DNA of 27,148 nucleotides from JANNSW01 sp031431235 (lineage in GTDB: Bacteria > Pseudomonadota > Alphaproteobacteria > Rhizobiales > Hyphomicrobiaceae), in assembly GCA_031431235.1 (NCBI GenBank), contig JANPDA010000476.1, positions 1 through 27,148 of the forward strand. Direction: 5' to 3'. The number at the start of each line of letters is the position of its first letter. Positions within the stretch are counted from its first letter, which is position 1. Positions 16,957 to 24,665 of this stretch are shown here, piece after piece. Below the pieces are notes generated by a model that saw only the letters and a list, made by a program, of their open reading frames with translations, ran no database searches and had not been told where the DNA came from. The position numbers and the translations under genes are program-made.

Positions 16957-18186
16957 CTAGATCGTCACGAGACCCAGCAACTCGCGCGGGTAGATCTCCC
17001 AATGGGCCATCAAGCCCTGGGGATAGTTGCCGCCGCCCGCGGTGAGCGAGACCTCGGTGTGGTCGTGCATCACGTAGCGGAGCGGAGCGAAGGTCTGCAC
17101 CGTTTCCTGCTGGGGCGGGTAGGCCTGTGGCCAGCGGATATGATCGGGAATATCGGGGGGACGCTCATAGGGCAGCAGCATGTCCTTGCGGTCGAGCGGG
17201 GCCATCGTCCACACGTCGCGAGAGACGAGGTTCTGGCGCAGCAGCACATTGCCCCGCGAGGACGAGCGCGGAGTCGGGTCCTGCGGCGAGGCGAGGCCCT
17301 CGCTCGGGCTGCCCGACGTTCCGGCAAGCTCGAACACGTGGTTGCCGTGGATGTGGGGGGAGTGCCAGTTGAGGCCGGCGTTGACGTTGCGGATCAGCAA
17401 CGGCTGGCCGACGAAGCCGGTTGGAATGACGGTCGGGTCGTGCGCAGCCTCGAAGCCACTGACGCCGTTGATGGTGAAGTAGCGGGCGAGAAACTCACGC
17501 TTCATCTGCGTGGCGTTGATGCTCTGTCCGAGCTCGGCCATGCGATGGAAGCGGGGATCGATCTGATGGAACACCCAGACCCGGTCGCGGCCCGCGACCC
17601 AGCGATCGCCGGGAAAGCGCCCATTGGCCAGGCCGAATTCCTCAAACAAGCGGGCAATGGCTGGCGTGATCAGCCGGCTGCTGTAGGGGGTCGGCACGCC
17701 GTTGCTGGTGGCCCCATTGGCTGGCTCGACCACCATCACGCCGTGCAACCCGAGCATCCGGTTCACGGGCTCGTTGATCGGGTCGAGATAGAGGTAGGTG
17801 CCTGCTGCGGGGGCCGTGAACTGAAGCCGGGTCGAGCGCTGCGGTGCGACCGTCTGGGAGCGCGCGCCCTGCACGCCGGGAATATCGAGCCGATGCGGCG
17901 TTGCGGCGTTGTTGAAGAGGTTGATGGTGATCCGGTCGCCCTCGCGCACCCGCAACACCGGTCCGGGGACTTGCGCCTGATGGTCGAGGCTGCGGAACGC
18001 CAGCATGAACACCGGCTCGCCGTCGATCATCTCGGCGACGATCTCCTCGATCGAGAGATCGATTGCGACCGTAGCCGCCTCGGCGCGACCGGACAGGAGC
18101 CCACCCGTCACCACCGATCCGCCTGCTCCGAAAGCCAGCGTGAGCAGCGAGGCGCTGCCATACTTGACGAACTCGCGGCGTTGCAT
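16957..18186 (-). CDS. multicopper-oxidase-like protein, Tat-exported, lacking type 1 copper
   Basis: A 409-residue protein beginning with a twin-arginine signal (RREFVKYGSASLLTLAFG, 3-20; likely cleavage after AEA near 37). The first cupredoxin domain (about 60-155) is degenerate: the usual HCH position reads GTYLYLDPINEP and the HxHG position TPHRLDIPG. The second domain (about 255-400) holds HSPHIHGNH with His275, His278 and His280, and MHDHTE with His374 and His376 around Asp375 where a type 1 cysteine would be. It could thus give four His to a type 2/type 3 cluster but no type 1 copper. GAGGA lies nine bases before the ATG. First gene of the copper module, transcribed into the partner oxidase and SCO. 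It mirrors the partner, whose first domain is complete and second degenerate. Confidence 0.87.
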   Translation of the reverse strand: MQRREFVKYGSASLLTLAFGAGGSVVTGGLLSGRAEAATVAIDLSIEEIVAEMIDGEPVFMLAFRSLDHQAQVPGPVLRVREGDRITINLFNNAATPHRLDIPGVQGARSQTVAPQRSTRLQFTAPAAGTYLYLDPINEPVNRMLGLHGVMVVEPANGATSNGVPTPYSSRLITPAIARLFEEFGLANGRFPGDRWVAGRDRVWVFHQIDPRFHRMAELGQSINATQMKREFLARYFTINGVSGFEAAHDPTVIPTGFVGQPLLIRNVNAGLNWHSPHIHGNHVFELAGTSGSPSEGLASPQDPTPRSSSRGNVLLRQNLVSRDVWTMAPLDRKDMLLPYERPPDIPDHIRWPQAYPPQQETVQTFAPLRYVMHDHTEVSLTAGGGNYPQGLMAHWEIYPRELLGLVTI

Positions 18187-18351
18187 CCGATACGTCCTCT
18201 GCCAGTCGCCGCCGTACGGCAGCGCTCGAGCGTCCGATACTGGATTCGAACTATTCGTCCCGACGTCTGTGCGCGGCCATTGCTGGCTTCGTGCTTCGCA
18301 TTCGCGTAATCTACCTCAGCGGCGCGGGGTTCGGTGAGATTCACTCCCTAT

Positions 18352-18381
18352 ATAGTAAACATCATACTCGCCTTGGGCCAA
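18352..18381 (-). promoter_or_regulatory. possible promoter of the copper module
   Basis: In the 220-base gap between gspC and the first oxidase gene, the minus strand shows TTGGCC (18381-18376) and TACTAT (18357-18352) separated by 18 bases, a moderate sigma-70-like match within the only AT-rich patch of the area. A small dyad GTGA-gat-TCAC at 18334-18344 lies just downstream and could be a regulator site. No recognised copper operator sequence is seen. Confidence 0.3.
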
Positions 18382-18406
18382 CTGTCTCTGCCCGGCTCTG
18401 GCTGGC

Positions 18407-18943
18407 TCACTGGCCTGGAGCCACGGTCGCTTCGAGCGGTGGGCGGGCCGTGGGATAGAGGCCGACGAACAGCTCGCGCGCACCGGCCCGAAGCACGACA
18501 CCGGCGGGGCCGATCTCGCTCACGCTCCAGTCGGCGACGCGATCACCTGCGGCGATCCAGGTTGCCACGGCCTCGCCATCGATGCGCAACAGGGCGCTCG
18601 CTTTGCCCGGCCTCAGCATGATGCCGGTCAGCCTGATCGCGGCATCGCCACCCGGGCCATCTGGCTCAGCGGCCGGCACGGCGAATGTGACCGGCCTGCG
18701 CCCGGCAGCGAACAGGTTGCGCTCGCTGATCTCGCGGAGATCGCCGAGCGGCCTATGCCCGCTTTGCGCATCGGCAAGCTCGGGAGCGCCTCGATCGGGG
18801 CCAGGCGAACGGTCACCGGGCGGCAGCGCGACGATCTCCATCGGCGAGACGAGCAATGTCACATCGAGCCACGCGACCGCCGGCAGCAGCAGCGCCAGCA
18901 GCAGGCTCTGCGCACCGAGCAAGCCGGCTCGCCTTCGCGCCAT
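18407..18943 (-). CDS. gspC: type II secretion inner-membrane protein GspC (short form)
   Basis: A 178-residue protein with one N-terminal transmembrane helix (about 10-32), a proline-rich periplasmic linker and a homology-region domain (about 100-170; AIRLTGIMLRPGKASALLRI then WIAAGDRV). GspC links the inner-membrane platform to the N0 domain of the secretin. The PDZ or coiled-coil end of classical GspC, usually near 270-300 residues, is absent, so this is a minimal form; a GspN/PulC-like assignment is the alternative. The ATG has GGGAGGA seven bases upstream and follows the gspM stop by three bases. It is the last gene of the gspL-gspM-gspC unit, ahead of the copper module. Confidence 0.78.
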   Translation of the reverse strand: MARRRAGLLGAQSLLLALLLPAVAWLDVTLLVSPMEIVALPPGDRSPGPDRGAPELADAQSGHRPLGDLREISERNLFAAGRRPVTFAVPAAEPDGPGGDAAIRLTGIMLRPGKASALLRIDGEAVATWIAAGDRVADWSVSEIGPAGVVLRAGARELFVGLYPTARPPLEATVAPGQ

Positions 18944-18946
18944 GGT

Positions 18947-19510
18947 CTAATCCTCCCCAGACGCGCTGGCCGCCATCGCGACGAACACGTCGAAGCTGGC
19001 ATCGATCTCGGCTTTGCCCTCGGCCTGCGAGCTGCGCAGGCGGGCGACCTCCACGAGCATGATCGGTTGGGTCGTCTCGATCCCATGCAGAACCTCGACC
19101 AGCGGCTCGATCGCAGCCGTCATGTCGATCCTGAGGCCGATCAGCCGCAATGCACCTTCGGTCCGGGCGGGCAGCTCTCCCGCGCTCTGGAGCCTGAGAC
19201 CGGCGGCTTGCGCGATTGCGGCGAGCCTCGTCTGCAGCGCAGCGAGTGCGACGCCTTCGCTCGTGCCTCCGACGAACAGGTCGGCACCCGGTGTCTGCTG
19301 ACGCTCGCCCTCGGCCGTTGCGCGCGCCTGCATCTCCCTGACCGAGGCCTCGATGCGGCCGAGCAGCTTGCGACTTTCCAGCAGCGAATCCTGGCCATCC
19401 GTGAAACGACTGATCAACTCGAGCGGCACCAGCAGTGCGGCCACGATCAGAAGGATCAGCAATCCGAGCGCCATCAGCCTCGAAGCGATTGCGGCGGCTC
19501 GCCGGGTCAT
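18947..19510 (-). CDS. gspM: type II secretion platform protein GspM
   Basis: A 187-residue bitopic protein: short cytoplasmic basic end, one transmembrane helix (about 12-31), a helical stretch (about 35-75) likely to coil, and a C-terminal ferredoxin-like domain of the GspM/PilO type (about 90-180). GspM partners GspL in the inner membrane and stabilises it. The start overlaps the gspL stop as ATGA (19510-19507), giving coupled translation, as usual for this pair. The family is poorly conserved, so the call rests on topology, size and position between gspL and gspC. Confidence 0.85.
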   Translation of the reverse strand: MTRRAAAIASRLMALGLLILLIVAALLVPLELISRFTDGQDSLLESRKLLGRIEASVREMQARATAEGERQQTPGADLFVGGTSEGVALAALQTRLAAIAQAAGLRLQSAGELPARTEGALRLIGLRIDMTAAIEPLVEVLHGIETTQPIMLVEVARLRSSQAEGKAEIDASFDVFVAMAASASGED

Positions 19511-20622
19511 GGTGTGTCCTGCGCACCCGCGCCACCGTTGGCCATTTGGATCCGGGCGCTGATGTTGAACCGCTCGAGGCCAGCCTGTGGATCGAAGACA
19601 ACGGCTGAGGCCAATCCGGCATCGGCCAGGAGAGGCGACGCCTCGATCGCCGTGACGAGCCGTGCCGCCGCCCGCGCCTTGCCGATGATCGAAAGCGTCT
19701 CGCCCTCGATCACGAGCTCCTCGGCAAAGGCATCATCTGGGAGGAGGCGCGTCGCCTCCAGCCAGAGCTCGACCGCGAGCGGCCGGCCGCGGCGTTTGTC
19801 GAGAATTGCCGCTGCGGCGGAGAGCTTCCCCTCCTCACGTGAGGCTTCAGCGCGGGCGGCGAGTGCTGCGGCCTTCGACTGCTCGATCCGCAACTCGATC
19901 GCTGCCAGCGCCTGCTGCTGCCTGCCCAGGGCGATGAAGGGTGCCACGCCGCCGAGCAGAGCAGTCAACGTGAGCAAGATGCGCCCGACCTTCATTGTCC
20001 GTGCCTCTCCCCCGCCGTTGCGCAGAGCGAGCAGATCGACATCGAAGGCACTCGTGGCATCCCGCCAGCAGTCGGCAGAGCCCACGTCGATGCCGGCTTC
20101 GGCGAGGTCGGCGAGTGCTGCCTCCAGCAACGGCCGCTTGACGACGACCTGCTCGACCCGAAGCTTGCCCGGCAGGTCCGGGTGAGCCTTGCCAGTCCAA
20201 CCCCAGACCACATCGGATGCCGCTAGCGGCAGCGTTCGCTGCAGATCGACCGCCAGCACGGCAGCAAGGCGCGAGCGCGGTGCCGCCGGCAGCGTCAGCT
20301 CGCGGATGTAGCAATCCTTGCGCGCGAACCGGAGCCCGATTGGTGCGCGCCACCGGCCTGTCGCACGCTGGATCCGCAACGCCATCGCCGCGAGCCCATC
20401 CTTGTCGTCAGCTCGAGCCTCCTGGAGCACTGTGCAAGCCCCGCGGCTCTCCTCGATCAAGGTGAAGCCGTCGTGCTCGAGGGCGATCACGAGGCGGCTT
20501 GGCTGGCGCTGCAGCATCGCGACCAGCGCCGCCGGCAGCATGGCTCGCAACTCGCGCTTCCACCAGCTCGCGAAGCGGGCAAGCGGCACTTCGAGCCGAT
20601 CGATGCCGATGCTGAACTCCAT
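19507..20622 (-). CDS. gspL: type II secretion platform protein GspL (PilM/PilN-like)
   Basis: A 371-residue bitopic protein. The cytoplasmic half (about 1-205) resembles the actin-like GspL/PilM domain that holds the GspE ATPase; one transmembrane helix follows (about 212-232, ILLTLTALLGGVAPFIAL), then a helical and ferredoxin-like periplasmic part of PilN type. An open frame extends to 20820, but MEFSIGIDRL at 20622 is the sensible start, with AAGG about ten bases upstream. It is divergent from gspE, so the two halves of the energising complex share one control region. The call rests on domain layout and the overlapping gspM. Confidence 0.85.
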   Translation of the reverse strand: MEFSIGIDRLEVPLARFASWWKRELRAMLPAALVAMLQRQPSRLVIALEHDGFTLIEESRGACTVLQEARADDKDGLAAMALRIQRATGRWRAPIGLRFARKDCYIRELTLPAAPRSRLAAVLAVDLQRTLPLAASDVVWGWTGKAHPDLPGKLRVEQVVVKRPLLEAALADLAEAGIDVGSADCWRDATSAFDVDLLALRNGGGEARTMKVGRILLTLTALLGGVAPFIALGRQQQALAAIELRIEQSKAAALAARAEASREEGKLSAAAAILDKRRGRPLAVELWLEATRLLPDDAFAEELVIEGETLSIIGKARAAARLVTAIEASPLLADAGLASAVVFDPQAGLERFNISARIQMANGGAGAQDTP

Positions 20623-20843
20623 TCTGGCCGACCTTGCCCAACAACACAGTCTGCCGCCCCGATGACCCGGCTGCGCTCGTCCCATGCAACACCGGAGGAT
20701 ACCTTGGTGAGTGATGGAAACCATAAGCGTTTGAATAGGTTGGTTAAGAGAGTGGCGACGACTAGGGTTCCGCATCGTGGGTTGGCTGGCTGCGGTCGGC
20801 TCGCCCACGACCAGGCCCAAGTCACGCGCGGAACCCGCCCCGA
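20623..20843. other. divergent control region between gspL and gspE
   Basis: A 221-base gap between divergent secretion operons, presumably with both promoters. A well-placed ribosome-binding-like GGAGG near 20695 precedes weak TTG/GTG starts of a frame that runs into gspE out of frame; it has no family resemblance and is probably not a gene. I see no clear operator dyad. Confidence 0.4.
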
Positions 20844-22598
20844 ATGCTGCTCGCTCTGCCAGAGAGAACGCACGAGAGCGCCGCGTCGCAGCGGCTGCTG
20901 GAGGTGCTCGACCGCAGCGGCGCGATCAATGGCGCTGTAGCTGAACGGGCCCGGCGCGCCGCGCTGAAATCGGGCGAGCGGATCGACGTGGTGCTGATGA
21001 GGCTCGGTCTCATCGACGAGCGGGTGATGGCGGCAGCCCTTGCCGAGAGCCTGGATCTACCGCTGGTGGTCGCAGCCGAAATGCCGAGCGAGCCGGTGCT
21101 GGCGGACGTGCTGCCGCTCGGCTATCTGCGCGAGCGCCGCGTGCTGCCCTTGGCCGGCCGGCCAGATCGGCTGACACTCGCCATGGCCGACCCGCTCGAT
21201 CATGCGACGGTGGCCGCGATTGCCTTTCTCGTCGAGCGGCCGGTCGAGCGGCGGGTGATAGCGCCCGCCGACCTCGGAGCCGCCTTCGATCGCATCTACA
21301 TCGGGAGCGGCCAGCCGGCAGACGGCCTGGAGCTCGGTCCCACACGTGCCGAGGACGGGGCGGAGGACGACGTCGATCGCCTGCGCGACTTGGCGAGCGA
21401 GGCACCGATCATCCGGCTGGTGCAGCAATTGATCACGCGCGCGGTGGAGGAGCGTGCTTCCGACATCCACATCGAGCCGAGCCCGGAGGCCGTCCGGGTC
21501 CGCTTCCGCCTCGATGGTGTGCTGCATGTGGTGGAGACGCTGCCGGCGGGAATTCGAGCCGCCGTCGCCTCGCGACTGAAGATCATGGCCCGCCTCAACA
21601 TCGCAGAGCGCCGGCTGCCACAGGACGGCCGCATCCAGCTTTCAGTGCAGGGCCGCGAGATCGATCTGCGCGTCTCCACGATGCCGACGCTGCACGGCGA
21701 GAGTGTCGTGCTGCGCGTCCTCGATCGCGCGTCGATGCGCCTCGATCTCGGTGGGCTCGGCTTCTCCGATACGACGCTTGCGGCGTTCCGCTCGGCACTC
21801 GATGAGCCCAACGGGATCGTGCTCGTCACCGGACCGACCGGCAGCGGCAAGACGACGACGCTCTATGCCGGGCTGAGCCTGCTCAACAGCTCCGAGCAGA
21901 AGCTGTTCACGGTCGAGGACCCGATCGAGTACCACCTCGAAGGCATCAACCAAATTCAAGTCAACCCGCGGATCGGCCTCGGCTTCTCGGCTGCCCTGCG
22001 CTCGATCCTGCGTCAGGACCCCGATATCGTGATGATCGGCGAGATCCGCGACTTGGAGTCCGCGGAAATCGCGGTCCAGGCATCGCTGACGGGCCACCTC
22101 GTGCTGTCGACCGTCCATACCAACAGCGCGACGGCGACGATTACGCGCCTGATCGATATGGGTATCGAGCGCTATCTGCTGGCTTCCAGCCTCAGCGGCG
22201 TGCTCGCGCAGCGGCTCGTGCGCCGCCTCTGTCCACTCTGCGCCGTACCACACGAGAAGGCGGATCGCTCGATCGACCGGCTGATCGCCGACGGCCACGC
22301 TGGCGGCCGCGATGAATTTCGACTGAGCGCTGAGGACCTGACACCGGTGCGGCTGATGCGCCCGGTCGGGTGCGGCGCCTGCCGCTCGACCGGGTTCTCG
22401 GGGCGAACCGTCATCGCCGAGTTCCTCGGCATGACAGCCGAGATCCGGGATGGGATCGTGCGCGGCATCCCCGAGCCGGAGATCGAGAAGGCGGCAAGGA
22501 GCGCCGGCATGATCGGCATGTATCGCGACGGCATTGTCCGCGCGCTGCGCGGCGAGACGACGGTCGAGGAGGTGCTGCAGGTGACACGGGTGCGCTGA
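20844..22598 (+). CDS. gspE: type II secretion ATPase GspE
   Basis: A 584-residue hexameric AAA-like secretion ATPase that drives pseudopilus assembly from the cytoplasmic face. An N-terminal GspE/MshEN-type domain (about 15-155) comes first, then the N2 region with ASDIHIEPS (205-213). Walker A is GPTGSGKTTTL (330-340), the Asp-rich box is VEDPIEYH (357-364), Walker B is DPDIVMIGE (392-400) and the His box is TGHLVLSTVHTN (416-427). The metal-binding tetracysteine of GspE is present: Cys463 and Cys466, then Cys510 and Cys513. The ribosome binding site is weak (GCGGAA). It leads the plus-strand operon gspE-F-H-I-J, and its TGA shares a base with the gspF start. Confidence 0.96.
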   Translation: MLLALPERTHESAASQRLLEVLDRSGAINGAVAERARRAALKSGERIDVVLMRLGLIDERVMAAALAESLDLPLVVAAEMPSEPVLADVLPLGYLRERRVLPLAGRPDRLTLAMADPLDHATVAAIAFLVERPVERRVIAPADLGAAFDRIYIGSGQPADGLELGPTRAEDGAEDDVDRLRDLASEAPIIRLVQQLITRAVEERASDIHIEPSPEAVRVRFRLDGVLHVVETLPAGIRAAVASRLKIMARLNIAERRLPQDGRIQLSVQGREIDLRVSTMPTLHGESVVLRVLDRASMRLDLGGLGFSDTTLAAFRSALDEPNGIVLVTGPTGSGKTTTLYAGLSLLNSSEQKLFTVEDPIEYHLEGINQIQVNPRIGLGFSAALRSILRQDPDIVMIGEIRDLESAEIAVQASLTGHLVLSTVHTNSATATITRLIDMGIERYLLASSLSGVLAQRLVRRLCPLCAVPHEKADRSIDRLIADGHAGGRDEFRLSAEDLTPVRLMRPVGCGACRSTGFSGRTVIAEFLGMTAEIRDGIVRGIPEPEIEKAARSAGMIGMYRDGIVRALRGETTVEEVLQVTRVR

Positions 22599-23821
22599 TG
22601 CCGATGTTCTCCTACCAGGCCCTCGACGGCGATGGCCGGCATTGCCGCGGCGATGTCGAGGCCAAGACTTTGGCTGAAGCGCTCGAGCGCCTCAGGTGTC
22701 GCGGACTGCATCCCTTCGAGGCAATGGCGGCGAGCGGAGAAGCTGGCACTGCGTGGTGGCGTCGTGATCTGCTCGGGGGCTCCGCACTCTCCCACGGCGC
22801 AATCGCCCAGACGACGCATGAGCTCGCGACGCTGATCGGCGCCGATCTGCCGCTCGACGAGGCGCTGCGGCTGGTCGCGCTGCAGCAGCCGGCAGGCCGC
22901 GCCCGAACGGTGCTCGATCGCGTGCTGAAGGCCGTGCTCGAGGGAGCGTCCCTGTCGGACGCGATGTCAGCGCAGTCCGGCGCCTATCCCTCCTTCTATC
23001 TCGGCATGCTGCGAGCCGGCGAGGCTGCGGGCACATTGGGGCCCGTGCTCGACGAATTGGCGCAGCATCTGGAGCGGACGGGGGAGATCCGCGGCCGGAT
23101 CGCCTCGGCCCTCGTCTACCCGCTCGTGTTGATGGCCATGGCCGTCGTCGCCGTCGCAGCCATCCTGGTGCTGCTGGTGCCCTCGCTGGCCGGGATCTTC
23201 GCGGACGCCGGTCAGCAGCCCCCAGCCACTGTCAGAGTGCTGCTCGGCTTGCGGTGGGTGATCGCCGAGCAATGGCCGTTGCTCCTGACTGGGGCTACCG
23301 TGGTCGCGCTGTCCGGGGCGGCACTGGCGAGAGATCCACGGGTGCGGCTCGCGCTCGCGCGCCTGCTGCTCGGGCTGCCGGTTGCCGGGCCGCTCGTCGC
23401 CGAAGTCGAGGCCGCGCGCTTTGCCCGTGCGCTGGCGACGCTGATCCGGAGCGGCGTACCCCTCGTCGGTGCGCTTTCGATTGCCTCTGGGCTGGTGCGC
23501 AATGCCTTCATGGCACAACGTCTGGGCGAGGTCGTGGAGCAGGTGCGGCGCGGCAGCAACCTCGCGCGCCCGCTCGCTGCCGCTGCCGTGCTGCCGGCGC
23601 TGGTGCAGAGGCTGGTGACGGTCGGGGAGGAGACCGGCCAGCTCGAGCGCATGTTGCTGCACGCCGCGCGCATCCATGAGCAGAAGGTCGGGCGCAGCGT
23701 CGAGCGGATGGTCGCGCTGATCACGCCGCTGCTGACCATTCTGATCGGTCTGGGCGTGGGCGGGCTCGTCATGAGCGTGATGAATGCCGTCCTCAGCGTC
23801 AACGAGCTGGTGTTCAGATGA
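22598..23821 (+). CDS. gspF: type II secretion inner-membrane platform protein GspF
   Basis: A 407-residue polytopic protein with two copies of the T2SF four-helix cytoplasmic domain (about 70-170 and 270-370). Membrane segments lie near 172-198, 223-243 and 372-397. The N-terminal MPMFSYQALD and the repeated GE..G.L motif (GEAAGTLGPVLDELA, then GEETGQLERML) are typical. GspF is the platform that GspE rotates or pulls on to add pseudopilins. The frame is open upstream, but TGATG coupling to gspE fixes the start at 22598. The gspH start overlaps its stop as ATGA. Confidence 0.95.
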   Translation: MPMFSYQALDGDGRHCRGDVEAKTLAEALERLRCRGLHPFEAMAASGEAGTAWWRRDLLGGSALSHGAIAQTTHELATLIGADLPLDEALRLVALQQPAGRARTVLDRVLKAVLEGASLSDAMSAQSGAYPSFYLGMLRAGEAAGTLGPVLDELAQHLERTGEIRGRIASALVYPLVLMAMAVVAVAAILVLLVPSLAGIFADAGQQPPATVRVLLGLRWVIAEQWPLLLTGATVVALSGAALARDPRVRLALARLLLGLPVAGPLVAEVEAARFARALATLIRSGVPLVGALSIASGLVRNAFMAQRLGEVVEQVRRGSNLARPLAAAAVLPALVQRLVTVGEETGQLERMLLHAARIHEQKVGRSVERMVALITPLLTILIGLGVGGLVMSVMNAVLSVNELVFR

Positions 23822-24276
23822 CCAACTCGCCGCCGCGGGCAACCACGGCCGCTGCAGGCTTCAGCCTGCTCGAGATGCTGGTCGTGCTGTGCGTGCTCGC
23901 TGCCGTTGCCGCCCTGGCCGTGCCCCAGATGCAGAGCAGCGCTGCAGCTGCGCAAATCACCCGATCTGCCCGCGCGCTCGCCAATGAGTTGCGGATGCTT
24001 CGTGCCGAGGCCATCCGCACCAACCGGCCCCAGTGGCTGGCGGTCGAGCCGGGCGGCCATGCCTTCACGACGTCCCGGCAGGCGGCCCGGCCGTTCGCAA
24101 CCGGCATTGCCGTGCAGCTGTTGTCTGGAGCTGCCGTGGCCGGGCAGTCGATCCGCTTCCTTCCCGACGGCCGCTCGAGCGGCGGATCGCTCCGGGTGAG
24201 CGGCGAGGCCGGCAATTCCACCATCCGGGTCGACTGGCTGACTGGCATCGTGGGGATCGAGGAGCCCTCGCCATGA
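23818..24276 (+). CDS. gspH: type II secretion pseudopilin GspH
   Basis: A 152-residue minor pseudopilin. The leader ends at Gly14 and the mature end FSLLEMLVVLCVLAAVAALA carries Glu at +5, giving a clear prepilin peptidase site. A GspH-type beta domain follows (ANELRMLRAEAIRTNRP, then SIRFLPDGRSSGG). It joins the tip or shaft of the pseudopilus after processing by the peptidase encoded at 25824. ATGA overlaps at both ends (gspF and gspI) show tight translational coupling. Confidence 0.92.
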   Translation: MTNSPPRATTAAAGFSLLEMLVVLCVLAAVAALAVPQMQSSAAAAQITRSARALANELRMLRAEAIRTNRPQWLAVEPGGHAFTTSRQAARPFATGIAVQLLSGAAVAGQSIRFLPDGRSSGGSLRVSGEAGNSTIRVDWLTGIVGIEEPSP

Positions 24277-24665
24277 CGCGTGAGGACGGCTTCACCGTCG
24301 TCGAGGCTCTGGTCGCGCTCGTGATCGTCGCGCTGGGGCTCACCGCCTTGTTCGCTGCGTTTGCGGGGAGTGTCGCAAGTGTGCGGCGAGCCGAGCGACG
24401 CGAGCTTGCCGTCGAGACGGCGCGATCGCTGCTGGAAGGCATCGGGGTTGCGGAGCCGATCGCGCCGGGCGTTCGCCATGGCCGCAGCCAGGAAGGGCTC
24501 ACTTGGCGGATCGAGATCGCTCGCCGTCCCGGACCGGCCGAGCTCGACGCCAAACCTGCGATAGCGGCGTTCTGGGTGACGGTCAGCGTCGGGTCACGTG
24601 CCGACGGCGCGGCCGCAAGCGATGCCGTCACACTGACGTCACTCCGACTCGAGCAAGGCCGATGA
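24273..24665 (+). CDS. gspI: type II secretion minor pseudopilin GspI
   Basis: A 130-residue minor pseudopilin with a very short leader (cleavage after Gly6) and FTVVEALVALVIVALGLTAL as the hydrophobic stem, Glu at +5. The remainder (ETARSLLEGIG, GLTWRIEIAR) matches the small GspI domain, which nucleates the tip complex with GspJ and GspK. The start overlaps the gspH stop as ATGA at 24273-24276, and its own stop overlaps the gspJ start in the same way. Confidence 0.92.
   Translation: MTREDGFTVVEALVALVIVALGLTALFAAFAGSVASVRRAERRELAVETARSLLEGIGVAEPIAPGVRHGRSQEGLTWRIEIARRPGPAELDAKPAIAAFWVTVSVGSRADGAAASDAVTLTSLRLEQGR

Noticed and set aside
16183..18309. A 708-codon open frame antisense to both oxidase genes
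   Set aside because: Long antisense frames are expected in GC-rich coding DNA; its translation has no family resemblance, while the minus strand shows intact copper motifs, a Tat signal and good ribosome binding sites.
18334..18357. Dyad before the copper module as a CueR, CopY or CsoR copper operator
   Set aside because: The bases do not match the known operator patterns I can recall; kept only as a possible promoter with low confidence.
20700..20940. Small plus-strand frame with cysteines (ECCSLC) across the start of gspE, behind a GGAGG
   Set aside because: It overlaps gspE out of frame, uses weak starts, and the Cys cluster is a frame-shifted reading of the gspE start.
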